A DNA stretch of 64,000 nt from Adiantum capillus-veneris (GCA_014529385.2 CM043952.1:150067057-150131056); one strand, 5' to 3'. Shown: positions 25,901 to 37,398, counted from the first letter of the stretch. Notes: generated by a model from the letters alone, not told the origin. Numbers and translations are program-made.

Positions 25901-27330
25901 AATCTACCTGATCACAAATACATCAAAAATCACTCTTGCAAAATCTTGACCTGTTACCTTTTACGATGCATCCAAATCCTCGGATTGATAGCACTTTGGG
26001 CCGCACACTCTAGCTCTTGTGATTTGTGCAAGAACACTTGGTGGCTATGAGTTTACAGCCACTCTGTTAGTCAACATTTGAACTTAGTAAATTTTTACCG
26101 CACTTTTGGCAAAACATAATGTTTTGCTTGCAATATCCAAAATTCAACTCAAAATTCAATTTTGAAAAGACAGCTATGCTCCTAGGGACTAGTTCTAGCT
26201 ATGGTATGAGTACGGGCTCAATTTGTGACAAAGGAACATGGATCGCATTTTATGTACCTTTGTGTCAAATCTTATAAAAACTTGGTACACAGCTTTCAGT
26301 TAGTCCAATGATCCCAACTTTATGGTTTTTATGTGATTTTGGATCAGTTTAGGTCACCTAGAAGTTAAACCCTAGGCCTGTTTAACGGTTTTCAAACTTG
26401 AAGTTCTTTTGCCCACTTTTTGAACCTTTTTTGGAAGTTTTGTTTGCTACAAGTTTGTATGGTCTCTATCCAAAAAATAAAAAAAGGTACATGGATTGCG
26501 ATCCATGTTCTATTATATCTGGACCGCGAATTTGACTTGGTGATTACTTGCAGTTTCAATAGTCTACTTCATCACTCAGTTTTGGATTTAAAAAACTTTT
26601 GTCAATATAAAGAAAATTTTTGTGTCTACCTTGCAGTTTTTGACTGACTAGTATTTTTTTAATGATTTGATAAAGTTTTTTGCAATTTTTGCTATGGTGC
26701 CCTTTGTAAACGTTGCTCTAAATGTTGTTAGCAATCTACTGCTCAAATCTCAGCCTCAGATGGTCAAAAGGTACATGGTTTGCAATCCATGTTTGACAAC
26801 ATTCTGGCATGAAACTTGGTCAGCAAAATGTTATATCCTATAGAGGTGTATTCTCACCTCATTCTGGATTTGGATCTCTGAAAGTTAAAAAGCCTCAAAT
26901 TAAATTTTGATCAAATTTCAAGATTTTTTTAAATGATTTTTGCCCAATTTCTTGATTTTGAGTGTGTTTCAGTGTCAATTTCACTCCAAAATTGTATATT
27001 GAATGATTAGGTACCACCTTTGACCCAATGGTATCAGCTTCCATTCAAACAATCATAGAGGTACATGGATCACAATCCATGTTCCTCCACCAAACTGGAA
27101 GAAACTTTCTAGATAGCTTCTCTTGGATTTGATTATCCCATTTTTTCACAAAAATTTGGGTTTTGTTCAATTTTTAAGCTCTGATCACATTTCCCAGTTT
27201 TTAAAGTCACGGTCTAACTTACCAAAATATGGTTTTTTGCAGTTTTTCCGTTAAACTTTTCAATCCAATTTAAAGGTAAAGGTTGCAACTTAACCTACTC
27301 CTAAGTGATGAAATGAATCTAGGAACAAAA
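25901..27330. repeat. Leader-like region with a spaced palindromic motif
   Basis: No coding. Four times the plus strand repeats a motif near ACATGGATTGCGATCCATGT, a near-perfect palindrome, preceded by AGGT or similar: about 26235-26257 (worn), 26489-26508, 26773-26792 and 27063-27082. The spacing is 254, 284 and 290 bp, so this looks like a diverged tandem array of units of roughly 285 bp. It lies just upstream of gag G in the minus sense, where a retroelement leader would be. Confidence 0.6.
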
Positions 27331-28612
27331 AAAAAAACAATGCAAATGTGAAGGTGTAATGGATGATGGAACATTACTTTCAAAGCATCAAGAAAAATGC
27401 AGAATAAAATGCCTTTCGTATCTCACTTACAACTCCCTATGCCTCTCAAGAGTAGATCTAGAAAGTCCTTGACCTCTAGCCTCTACCAAGCACTAATCCC
27501 GTGTCTAGCTACATGAATGCTAAAGTGTAAACGGAATGGATAACAAAATCTCAATACAAGAAGGCTACGACTACGACTAGGTCACTCACCACCTAAGAAT
27601 AACTATCCCCAGCAATGATACTAATGCTAGTGGGTTGTTGTGATCAGACGTCTACAATAGAGCTATCTGGCACTAACATAATGTCAGTACTCAGGTGTGA
27701 GTGGGTCATCACAATCAGATGTCTACAACATAGTTGTCTCACACTAACATAATATATCATACTTAGGTAAGCGACTTAGATGGGGCATGAAGACTCTTTG
27801 AGGTTGTCAATCTCAAGAAGTGAACCTAGCAAGCAAACACACCAACTCAACAAACAAACAAACACTCAATAATTGGAAAATCTGCCTATGTCCTTTCTCA
27901 CCGCTCTCGATTATCATGCCATATTGGCACTCAAATGAAGTCAAAATGCAATGAAACTTTAGGACGAGGTCTAAGACACTTAGGGGCACTACCTAGCAAG
28001 TTTGGTCATAATTTGACGAGGTACCAAAATCACAATTCATCATAAAAAAGGTCCTAAAAATTGCAATAGAGCTATCCAGAAAGGTTTCCCTATGGTCTAA
28101 GAACACTCTCCTATGGTCAAAACATCAAAAAATAGTGATTTAAGCACTCAAGATTAGGCTCACTAATGTGTAGTTGTGAACCTCAACAAAACTAAAATGC
28201 TTACACTTGAATGAAAGAGCATTAAAAGAGGAACACAATGCAAGTTTTGGAATTGAGAATTGGATTATCCAATCATTCGTTGTGATGATTATAAGTTGGA
28301 GCTTTGTAGTCACTTGAGCTTACATATAGTAGAGCTTTTTCTTCCTCAAAAGATAAGCCCCCCTTCACATTAAGGTTATTGAATTTTATAACTAGGGATT
28401 GTCCAATGGCCAATGGCCAGCTCACATGTGCCTTTATAGTTATCATGACAGAATTACAACTGAGGGAATTGACCTGCTACTCTGGAATCAAGATTTACAG
28501 ATAGTATCACTACACTAGCTCACAAAAATAACAGGGTACAAATGTGGTGTCTGTCTACGTGTCTCGCTAAGTAGACACTCGCCAAGTGGATACTCGTTCA
28601 GTCAATCCGCTA
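27331..28612 (-). repeat. LTR-like segment ending at a polypurine tract
   Basis: On the minus strand a purine tract (AGAAAGGGGGAAA) is followed by TGTTAGCGGATTG, the usual start of a 3' LTR. The right border at 28612 is therefore well supported as the 3' LTR start of element B. The left border is a guess because no second LTR was found. Two imperfect copies of a phrase with GATCAGACGTCTACAA / AATCAGATGTCTACAA lie near 27640 and 27710. Confidence 0.45.
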
Positions 28613-28630
28613 ACATTTCCCCCTTTCTAG
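28613..28630 (-). promoter_or_regulatory. Polypurine tract of element B
   Basis: The plus strand reads TTTCCCCCTTTCT next to an LTR end (GCTAACA). On the minus strand this is a purine-rich plus-strand primer site directly before TG. Confidence 0.55.
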
Positions 28631-30548
28631 CTTGTGTCGTCCCCCTTGACACAACCATGTGCAAGATTGTTGTTAGGGTTGTCTCGTCAACTTTGTCCTC
28701 AAGGATAGTCTTTAACTTTTATGGGTATTTTTGTTGTAGAATCCTTTATTTTGTAGCTGAAGACGATGTATCCATCTAGAGGTTGCATCACCCTCAATTG
28801 TGATTTACTATTGTGGGCTCTTGGATGTCCTCGCTTACCTTTGGGGGGAGCGCTGTGCTACATGACTGATCTTTGTTGTTCCAGGTTGAACTACTACTAA
28901 CCAGATTTGAGTGCTACCTTCATAAAATCCTTGAGCTTTGAGTAGATTACTAAAATCATCTGTTGTTGCTCCTGTCTTTGTTGGGTAGCTTTGTCAAAGG
29001 CTAACTTTGGTACCCATACTTGTCACATTGCTTGTTTCTATAAAGGTCCTCGCTTTTTCCATTCTTTGCAATTGTTCTTTCTCCTGATTGAGGTGAATCG
29101 GTTGTCTTTAGTCGATAGCTCGGATTGCTCTTTGTATAACTCTTTGGTTGAGGTGAGTAGGTCCAGGCCATTACTTTATGCTTTTTGGCCCAAACATTAA
29201 TGTGTCCCTGGAAGTATCCTTGAGCAGTGATTGATTCATTTGATGCTACCCACCCTATCACCTTTGGTTTTGGAGGTTGATTGTGTGCTTGGTATATCCA
29301 AATTGGGTCTTTGATGTTGGTTCTCTTTGGATACCAGCACTTGGTTGACTCTCATCGGCTTCTTCTGGAGACTTTGTGGTGATGGAAACTTGGGTTGATA
29401 GATTTTTTGCGTTGGTTTCCATTGCATTGTCGATGGTGTGGCTCTTGATGTAGAGGCTACATCGGAAGTTGGATAGAGGCTCGTCGGAGGTAAATTCGTC
29501 CTACAAGTCGATCTTCTTTAGTGCTTACCCTAGCTTTATCTTTTTCCGTGATGGTTGGTTGCTCCTTTTTTGTATCAACTTGAGGTTCTTTTGGGGCTTT
29601 TGGTGGTCTTTTTGTTGAATCTTTTCTTTGTGGTTGAAAGAATACGTTCCTCCAACTTTTTGTCAAAACCAGACTCTCTTTGATATGATGGGAGTCAATT
29701 ATGTAGACAATGCCCTTGAAACTCTCCGATACTCAAGCTGACTACAACTTCTACCACGCTCAAGTTAGAGATTAGCATTTTTTAACTTCTGTACACTATT
29801 TATTCTAGCTCTTTGATTAATGGATTTTCCATCATTACCCACGTTCCATAAGACATTAGATTCTTTGTCTCATCTAGATCTATCACAAATGAAGATGTGA
29901 TTTTGAGTCATGTTTCTCCACATATGTTGAATTTGATCATTGTAGGAGACAAGATCCTGAGTTTGTTCAGCATTTGATGTGGAGCTTGAAATATGGCTTC
30001 TTCATCTGCTTTCATTTTTTTATTTTTTTTTGGAGTCAACTTCTTTGAAATAACTTTGGTCAATTCTTCTAGTATGTCAATGATGACATAGTCTTGTGGT
30101 TGCTCATCCTCCTTTGTTTGCGCTTTTGCATCACACTCCATGATGTAGCTATCTGTCTCACATTTTTTGCTTTCATACTCAAAATCTTCATTAGCCTCTT
30201 TCAATACCTTTATCATAAATCAAAGATTCATGGCATAGCCATTCTCATGCAAAACTTTGTAGTCATTGTCATTTACGCACACATCAAGAGTAGCCAATAT
30301 TTTCTCCCATCTAAAGGGTTTAAAAAATCTTCTAGGAATGGTTCTCAAATGTGAGATCCATCCTCATTGATCTCTCCGGGATACAATCTTCCTTTCTCAA
30401 GATTTTGCATTTAGATGCTCTGCACATCCAAACATGCGCATCGTTTACTAACCAAGTAGACAATTGTATTCCTAAATCTATAGTCACAACAAAATCTTCC
30501 ATCAGGGTTTAGTCTACATCCCTGTAACTATGGTCTTTCATGGGTAAC
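28631..30548 (-). pseudogene. Element B, 3' half: post-protease domain and WVPK array
   Basis: This continues the protease sentence of 39384 after element A is removed. Reading down: WMCRASKCKILRKEDCIPER (about 30400-30460) matches WMCGASQCGILKREECILER of element C. A Glu/Lys-rich region follows (open at 29908-30216). Then come spaced motifs of the WVPK type, several worn: WYPKRTN (~29330), VWAKKHKV (~29190), and QVWVPKLAFDK in another frame (~29010). A final basic stretch, RVMQPLDGYIVFSYKIKD, stands at 28750-28800, near the 3' end. Many stops and shifts. No RT or integrase is visible between protease and array. Confidence 0.7.
28632..28655. other. Inverted repeat TTGTGTC/GACACAA
   Basis: A 7-bp perfect stem around a C-rich loop, close to the polypurine tract of element B. 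It could fold in the element RNA. Function unknown. Confidence 0.5.
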
Positions 30549-31160
30549 TATGCACGTATGTCGCACGTGTCAATGCAAGGAACTTGCCGATACACCGTGT
30601 GCAAGCCACAAATGGCTCCAAGCACACAACAAGCCTAAACTAGTAAGCTCAAAGAAGGCAATGGTGTGTCACTCACCGCTCTACGCTTGCTTCGTGGAGG
30701 ATTCCTCGCCGCAAAGAAGAAGGAGATGCCGCTACGCCACGCTCAACCGCTTCACCGCCATCGTGCCTTCGTAATGCTCGATCGCCCACACATTCCCTCT
30801 CTCTCCCTCTCTCACTCTCTCTCTCTCTCTCTCACATACACACACATAGATGAAGAAGAAGAAGAAGGAGATGGAGCAAGAGCACTCTTCAATTGCACAA
30901 ATGAGAGAATGAGTGAATTTTAGGTTTAGTTGACTTTTATATGAGCTCGCCCCATTCACACTTGGGCGCCCATGCTTAGCCAACTAATCCCTTGAATGTT
31001 CCAGTTAGAGTGTGCCTCTCATCGGCGATCACTCTTACCCTTTTCCTATTGGACCGACAAACCCGGTACCTGACTCTACCAAATAGATAATACAATGTCC
31101 GCCGTAGGTTACAACGTCCGTCGTAGGTAATAGGGTGTCCGTGAGCCGTGAGGGTTAACA
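30549..31160 (-). repeat. Element A 3' LTR (left)
   Basis: 612 bp, TATGCACG...GTTAACA. The first two bases are TA where the right LTR has TG, a G-to-A change. It contains a CT/CA microsatellite at about 30798-30845 and the Lys/Glu-rich GAAGAAGAAG stretch after it. Confidence 0.9.
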
Positions 31161-31175
31161 TGCCCCCCTTCCTGA
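31161..31175 (-). promoter_or_regulatory. Element A polypurine tract
   Basis: Plus strand TGCCCCCCTTCCTG directly after the left LTR. On the minus strand it is the purine tract CAGGAAGGGGGGCA before TGTTAACC. Confidence 0.85.
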
Positions 31176-33149
31176 TGTAGATTCCGTCCTCGGAATCTAT
31201 TGAGTTGAAGCTCGTTCATCGAGGTGAAAGAGCATTTGAGATGAATGTCCTTAGCCTTCTTCAGTCACTGTAAAATCAAACAACATTGGCACAGTAATTG
31301 CATTCTCATAAGCGATTAAAAAGCATATGCAGTTTTAGGCAGACAAATTTATTGGTAACATAATTTTAAACCATTTGTCAACAATAAACATTAAATTGCA
31401 ATATAATCAAATGCATAAACAGATGTAAAGGTAAAAAATTAAACAAGTCTGGGGTCGCTAATTTAACTGTAGAAAGGCACTAGAGATCGACTATTAATAC
31501 CATGGGTAAGCTTCTTAATTTTCTCTGGTCAATTAAGTTGTTTAATCGCGAGATCGAAGTATTTCATGTTCGAGGGCTGACTAGAGGCTATACCTAGAAG
31601 ACCTTGTAGTTAAGCTACGATAAAAGGAATTTCTCATGAAATCATCGCCTGACTGATTACCTTTTCTTTGACCCCCCAAAGTCTTTTCACAGTGATTCAA
31701 TTTTGATGTGTGTGCTTATTTTGTATGCCTTGGGTTTTTTGCTTTTCAAAGGAAAAGCGCCCACACTGGGAACCTCTAGGGCTCTAGTACCATAGGCGAT
31801 ACATGTGAGTGAAGTACCCAATCAAGCTGAGATTTCTCTTCCAGCTTAAGATTTTACATTGTGGCACTTTGATTTGTTTTTGTTGGTTCGTTTCAGCATT
31901 TTAATTTTGTAACTTTTGGGGGTCATATAACACTGATACACCTCCCCAGGCTCATCACACAAGTAAACTCCCTTTATAATACTTAAGCTAAAGGTCAATA
32001 GGGTCTAAGCCCACTAGAAAGCCCTAGTACATTTCAAACAATGATGCCTAAATCGGATTAAGAACCTAAGTAACCATTGATTATTAGGAAGGCATTCCCC
32101 ATGGAATTAAGAGAAGATCTCTAACACCTAACTTGGTCAAACTAGCTTAGTCAGACTGCTTGATTTTTAAATCTAGACAAGTGATTATGACAAAAAATTA
32201 CATTGAATTAAATGTTTGATACTAAGAAAATGCATTGAATATTATGCTACCAATCACAATTAAAGCAGACAAACATGGATGCAAAAAAGATAAGGGGCAA
32301 TGCTAATGGACAAGAAACGCCTGTTTGTGTTGATGGTCGCGCTTGATTTGAAGTGGATGAGAGAAAGATTCCATGAAGGTCCAAATCCTAACCACAGCAA
32401 CATGTTCCTGTACACACGAGGAAACACAAAGAATACCTCTAGGAGGCACATCAATGGGAAAAAAGAACTTTGCTAATCACTCAACTCTAAAACAGAAACA
32501 CTCCTATTATACTAATCCTACCTACCCTCCATCACTCGAGTGATGAGGATCAAAGGTGTTTTATGACATAGGTTTCTGTTCAGTGTACAGGATGTGAATG
32601 TGTAGGTCTGGGTCAATGTTTTGACTTTTATTGTGCATACTTGTTTGCTAATTGCTCTTGCTCTTTATTATTTTTGTTTTTTGTGAGTATAAGGCTTTAT
32701 ATGTACATTCCCTAAGATTGATGATTGAGAGGTCAGGGAGGAAGGTTGAGAGGAGAGTAAGTGAATGATGACTGTCAGCACACACTCCCCCCTTCCTTGG
32801 GTAGATCATACCGTTTGAAATGAGCTCGTCACCCTTTGAAACTATTCGTTCTAGCTGATAATAGGTGAGGATTTTTGCCATTAGTTTTCTCTTACCTTAG
32901 GTGCCTCGTCAAGTTGTAAGGGTGGTAAGGTACTCTCCCAGGATCAAACTTGAAGTGGATCATCAGGTGATTTTTGAACACTGGGAGGTGTGGATTCCTT
33001 TGTAGCTTTATGGAGGTCCACTATTGTAGGTGGAGGCTGTGGAGAAGCTTTTATCTCTATGGATGCATTACATGAGGATCTAGAAGCTTCATGGGACTCC
33101 CCCCTTCCTGAGCTAGGTGGAACAAATCGTTCTTTCTTCGGTATCTAGA
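31176..33149 (-). other. Non-coding 3' region of element A
   Basis: About 2 kb between the last ORF and the 3' LTR with no credible frame. It contains two further copies of the purine-tract motif (plus strand CTCCCCCCTTCCT at 32785-32797 and 33097-33109). In a non-autonomous element this stretch is where pol would otherwise lie, but I see no pol residue in it. Confidence 0.6.
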
Positions 33150-33698
33150 CTAGCTCTGGAGCGGGTGTGTAGCATTCCGTGATTTTTCCTTTCCGTGATT
33201 GGCGATTCGTTTTGGAGCTACGGGATTGGGCTCACATGGGTTAGGTGGCAGGTAAGAACACAATCTATGTTTTGGCACCCAGATTTGATCATTTCCTTGA
33301 TAGTAGCCTTGGGCTTTCAATAGTTGTTTAGGAATCCATCGCAACATTTTCTTACTTTTCTTGGAGCGAGTGGGACGTTTCTTACAAGGCTTTTGTTTTT
33401 TAGCACTAGCTATGGTCTCTAAAGAAGCTTTAGGGACCCACTTGTATGTTCTTTTTGTTACATTAGGATGAGTCTTGACAGAAGCTATATGCATGGCTTG
33501 TAGCATATTTAAGGGTACGGGCATTTCATCCCCCTCAGGTGTTACCCAGGTCGTCCCCCTATTTCCCCAAGTGTCTATGGTTGCTGCTAGGTGGAACCAA
33601 TCCACATTGTCCGACTCAGCCATCCCAGGTAGTACATCCATATAAGGAGAATCTTCCCCAACATCAGTGTCTGCTTTACACGTGTAGCAATACTGCAA
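33150..33698 (-). CDS. Element A third ORF with W-V/I-P-K motifs
   Basis: 182 codons overlapping the end of the protease ORF in the -1 frame; the frame has no ATG at its start, so it is probably entered by frameshift or is part of a broken polyprotein. The N-terminal part is acidic (DVGEDSPYMDVLPG). From about residue 95 the protein is strongly basic and carries KWVPKASLE, RWIPKQLLK and QIWVPKHRL with Lys/Arg-rich spacers such as KKQKPCKKRPTRSKKSKK. The same motif family ends elements B, C and the 5-7 kb remnant. I know no named domain for it. A nucleic-acid or chromatin contact is only suggested by the charge. Confidence 0.6.
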   Translation of the reverse strand: MQYCYTCKADTDVGEDSPYMDVLPGMAESDNVDWFHLAATIDTWGNRGTTWVTPEGDEMPVPLNMLQAMHIASVKTHPNVTKRTYKWVPKASLETIASAKKQKPCKKRPTRSKKSKKMLRWIPKQLLKAQGYYQGNDQIWVPKHRLCSYLPPNPCEPNPVAPKRIANHGKEKSRNATHPLQS

Positions 33699-35509
33699 TG
33701 GGGCCGCCTGTTTCCTAGAGGATGTGCTCGACCCGTCACAAGATCCACTCGAATGATAGAATATTGGAATTGCAAGTAGACATGGTTTTTAGACCAGTCA
33801 TGCACCATTTTTGCTTCCCTCATGAAAGGACGTCCTAAGATCATCTCCGATGCCAAAGTGTGCTTGGAGAAATCCATAACAATGAAGGTAACTCTTATTT
33901 TATGTCCAAAGACCTTGATCTTGATATCTTCTAGCATCCCAAAAGGTTTAACAATAGACCCATTAGCCATCTTCACTACTATGGTTGTGGTCGCAAGGTG
34001 AGGTCTTCCCATAGTTTCCCAACAATTCTTAGTCACAATGCTAACCCCAGCGCCACCATCAAGGATTCCCTTCACAGTTAATCCCTTAGTAGCGATTGGT
34101 ATAGTCGCATTGGATTCATCACCCTCAAAGTATTGTCCCAACTTGTTAACAGGTATTTCTATAACAAGGTTCTCATCTAGGTTGGATTGTGGATCTATGT
34201 ATTCCTCCTCTATTGGCATCTCCCCGGCTCCATCCATCTGTGCAAATTGTGGTAGCCCAAACTTCAGTTCTCCATTGAGGAAGGATCGAAGAGCAGAGAC
34301 TAGCTCAGGGTCTTTATATAGTTTGGAATTGATGGTGGTTCTAACTTCTGAAGACATGAAATCCATCAATTTGGCAATGTTTAACGGCACCTTTTGGCCT
34401 TGAGTCCCTTGACGTGGGGAAGATGGGATCTCCATTTCTTCGATAGGATTGGGTAGTCCCTCTGTAAACATTCTTTCCATCAAGAAGTGAGTACGCCCAC
34501 TTTCCCATGACTTTAAGTCACTTTCTTCTTGGATGACACTAGGTATGTCCAAGGGTATATGGACTTGGTGAGGTTGTTGTTGCGTAGGGAACACGGTGTC
34601 TGTAATCTGGATCTTCCTAGGTGCTGGTTCTAGATCCCTTTGGGTATCTTCTATCAAACACCTTAATTGCTTGACTCGTTCAATCTCCTCTATAGGGTTT
34701 GGGTAAGTTCCTACCTTCTTTTTGGATCCTAGCCATTGTGGCTCATGAACATCTTCCTTGTTGGTTTCTATGTTAGTGGTCGTTTTGGTCTCCATGGTTT
34801 CACCTGAATCAGAATCTTCTTCAACGCCGTTCATATATACGGGGTCATCACCAGTCCCTATGTTGGTCTTTGAACTGGGGTCTGACTTCGTTGCTTTGTG
34901 CGATCTCTTTCTTCGTGTTTTCTTCTTTTTCTGAGATTGGGCAATTGATGCCGTGTCTCTTTCCTCAAGAATATAATTTTGTTTTTGGAGCATCGATCGT
35001 GTGAGTACGTTTACTGGTACCACGGGTGTACTTGGTGATGGCTCCTCGGTAACTTCAATCAAGTTTAATGGCGTGATCTTCGGTGCATTTGGATTATTTG
35101 GACATTGGGCAATCAAATGATCTATGCCACATCGATTACACATGAGTATCGGCATTGTAGACATGCTCGCTTGATTGGTTTGCATTAGTGTGGCGTTCTT
35201 TTTTAGCCTAATAGGACACTTGGCTACACGATGTGGACCTCCACACTCATAGCATTGAAGAGACAGTCTCTTAGCAGTGTAATTGATATTTTGGCCTCTT
35301 GCCGCAAGAGCAGCTACTTGATATACAGGTTTGACTTGTCCCCAATAGTCCTCCATGTAGTATTGTGGACTTTCTTCAAGCACATCCATCCCATAGGCGA
35401 TATTAGGATCTATATCTTCCTCATAGCCTTCCAAAAAAGAAATAGATGACTCACAACCCACTTGATTCACAGAAGTGATTCTCGGATGTGGTGGTTGCGG
35501 TCCTAGCAC
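33587..35509 (-). CDS. Element A retropepsin polyprotein segment
   Basis: 640 codons. Two zinc knuckles of CX2CX4HX4C form stand near residues 80 and 123 (CYECGGPHRVAKC, CNRCGIDHLIAQC). A Lys/Arg and Ser/Thr-rich middle follows. Then comes a retropepsin whose active-site region is ILDGGAGVSIVT near residue 480; Gly replaces the usual Ser of DSGA. Downstream are FIVMDFSKH and EMILGRPFMREAKMVHDW near 555-570. This protease would cut the gag polyprotein in the particle. The ORF overlaps the gag ORF by 7 bp in the -1 frame, so translation probably needs a frameshift, or one base has been lost. Apart from that it is open over its full length. Confidence 0.75.
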   Translation of the reverse strand: MLGPQPPHPRITSVNQVGCESSISFLEGYEEDIDPNIAYGMDVLEESPQYYMEDYWGQVKPVYQVAALAARGQNINYTAKRLSLQCYECGGPHRVAKCPIRLKKNATLMQTNQASMSTMPILMCNRCGIDHLIAQCPNNPNAPKITPLNLIEVTEEPSPSTPVVPVNVLTRSMLQKQNYILEERDTASIAQSQKKKKTRRKRSHKATKSDPSSKTNIGTGDDPVYMNGVEEDSDSGETMETKTTTNIETNKEDVHEPQWLGSKKKVGTYPNPIEEIERVKQLRCLIEDTQRDLEPAPRKIQITDTVFPTQQQPHQVHIPLDIPSVIQEESDLKSWESGRTHFLMERMFTEGLPNPIEEMEIPSSPRQGTQGQKVPLNIAKLMDFMSSEVRTTINSKLYKDPELVSALRSFLNGELKFGLPQFAQMDGAGEMPIEEEYIDPQSNLDENLVIEIPVNKLGQYFEGDESNATIPIATKGLTVKGILDGGAGVSIVTKNCWETMGRPHLATTTIVVKMANGSIVKPFGMLEDIKIKVFGHKIRVTFIVMDFSKHTLASEMILGRPFMREAKMVHDWSKNHVYLQFQYSIIRVDLVTGRAHPLGNRRPHCSIATRVKQTLMLGKILLIWMYYLGWLSRTMWIGST

Positions 35510-37398
35510 TGGAGGTGGTAAGGTGTTGTTTGAACAACATTTTGGGCCCTAGGGACCATGTGTTGTGTTGTTTGTTCAAGAGGTGGGGCCGGCATCAATG
35601 CAAGCACTCGAGGTGTGTCTGTCCATGCTAAGGTTGGTCTATTGGCCATCGCACGCTTAAATACTATGCAATCCTTAGCTTGATGACCATACCTTCCACA
35701 TGCATTGCAGTTCCCATTGAATTTTACTCTAAAAGTAGGGCATTCACTGGTACTATGCGGTCCATAGCATACTGAGCACCATTGCTGCTCCCTTCTTGGA
35801 TACATATGATTGTTCTGCAGAGCACGATTGTCTCTAAGACTCTCTTGAATAGCCTCGGTGAGATTTGCTAAAGTCATCTCAGATATCTTTGGCTCCTTAG
35901 CAATATGCTTTAGGGTCATTGGCTGATGCCCTGATGCTTGCGAGCTAATAGATTTAGGCTCAACAGACACTCTTTCTCCTTGAATCATTAAATTATCCTC
36001 CAATGGGATCGCATTGGTGGTGACTGCTTCCCAAGTGGTGATACCTCTAATGACTAGGCCATTGTAGATATCCTCATGTCGTAACCCCCTAATGAATCTA
36101 TCAAGCAATTGGTTATTGTTTAAGCGCTCATTTGGATTACAACAAGAATTCAAATGCTTCAAGCGACTTATAAAGTCTCTCACCGACTCTCCTTCCTCTC
36201 GTTGGGCTTTCTGGAGATGAGAGGCTACACCCCAAAGCACTCCCTCTCGTATGTATTCTTTTAAGAGCAGTCTCCTAAGAGTAGGGTAAATTGTTTTTTT
36301 TTCCACCCTTAGGGTTCTATACCAATCCCCAGCCTTTCCACTTAAGGTTAGGCTTAAAGCATTGCTCTTATGTAGGTCATTGTGTTCTCCTAGACAATCG
36401 CATATTTGTTCAAACACTTCGATATGCTTTCTCACATCCCCGTCTCCACTAATTTTTTGTGTGAGCTTGGCTATTTGTACTGCCTTACTTCTAGGCTCTC
36501 TATCAGGCGTATTACGTATATTCTCAGCAATAGATCGACCAATAGCTTGAGCAAATGTTGCCAAGTCACCTAAGTGAGCAGGCACCGTGGGTGAAGGTGC
36601 TCCAGAGACTACATGTGGAGTAGGTATTGGCATTGGGCTTGGCGCATAGGAAGCCCTTGGGTTCCACGTTGGGTACGATGTTGTGCCATGTGGTGGTCCA
36701 TAGTTCGTATGGGTGGCCCTAGGCATAGTAGACGTCGGATGTGACATGCTAATGCTAGCCGGTATAGTCCCATGGGAATAAGAACTTGTGTACTGTGGTT
36801 GTGGAGCATAGGTAGTTGAAACAATGGGAGGGGTAGGGACTACATGAGTGTGAGCCATAGGTGCATACGATTGGTACACACTTGTAGATACTGTTGCAGG
36901 CATTGAGCTACCATGTAGTGGTGCTTTACTAACAAATGAGGTCCATGGCGTGTTTCTTGGCATGCCCATCATTGGGGTAGGCATGGTATCCGTGGTGTCA
37001 TCCAGGGAAAGACAAGCTAGACTTGGAAAAGTAAAGCTATCACTTGTGGGCTCAGATTTCATTGAGACCCCTGGAGAAACAACATATGGGGGATCGATGG
37101 GACTCACTGGGGGAGTCTCCATTTGTGATAGAGTGGGTTGTTTCCCTTTGCCCATGTCTAAAAATCGCATAGGACCCGTCGAAGGTATGTTTATTCCTCG
37201 ATTTTGCCTCTCGGACTGGATAATCCTATGGATGACATTGCAGATCATGTGTTGTTGTTCGTCTAGACTAGTGGCACTAGATGTGGATTGTACAACTTCT
37301 AACCCACCCACATGGTATGTGTAGCCCATATATAGGTCGGTCAAAGTCTCCGTGTGTAGGTCATATTCCCAATTTTCATTGAGAAATACCCCGTCCAA
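35503..37398 (-). CDS. Element A gag main ORF
   Basis: 631 codons. The first 290 residues are low-complexity, rich in Pro, Ser, Thr, Met and Tyr. A Retrotrans_gag-type domain follows at about 310-480 (KISGDGDVRKHIEVFEQIC, GKAGDWYRTL, ESVRDFISRLKHL, LLDRFIRGLRHEDIY). Two more zinc knuckles lie near 538 and 563 (CSVCYGPHSTSEC and the canonical CNACGRYGHQAKDC). Gag forms the particle and binds RNA. The true start is probably upstream at 37960, because coding continues there in other frames, so the listed start is only the edge of this frame. It ends with a short overlap onto the protease ORF. Confidence 0.75.
   Translation of the reverse strand: MDGVFLNENWEYDLHTETLTDLYMGYTYHVGGLEVVQSTSSATSLDEQQHMICNVIHRIIQSERQNRGINIPSTGPMRFLDMGKGKQPTLSQMETPPVSPIDPPYVVSPGVSMKSEPTSDSFTFPSLACLSLDDTTDTMPTPMMGMPRNTPWTSFVSKAPLHGSSMPATVSTSVYQSYAPMAHTHVVPTPPIVSTTYAPQPQYTSSYSHGTIPASISMSHPTSTMPRATHTNYGPPHGTTSYPTWNPRASYAPSPMPIPTPHVVSGAPSPTVPAHLGDLATFAQAIGRSIAENIRNTPDREPRSKAVQIAKLTQKISGDGDVRKHIEVFEQICDCLGEHNDLHKSNALSLTLSGKAGDWYRTLRVEKKTIYPTLRRLLLKEYIREGVLWGVASHLQKAQREEGESVRDFISRLKHLNSCCNPNERLNNNQLLDRFIRGLRHEDIYNGLVIRGITTWEAVTTNAIPLEDNLMIQGERVSVEPKSISSQASGHQPMTLKHIAKEPKISEMTLANLTEAIQESLRDNRALQNNHMYPRREQQWCSVCYGPHSTSECPTFRVKFNGNCNACGRYGHQAKDCIVFKRAMANRPTLAWTDTPRVLALMPAPPLEQTTQHMVPRAQNVVQTTPYHLQC

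Noticed and set aside
34038-37324. Plus-strand ORFs of 60-124 codons (for example 34038-34403, 36950-37324)
   Set aside because: They are antisense shadows of element A gag and protease.
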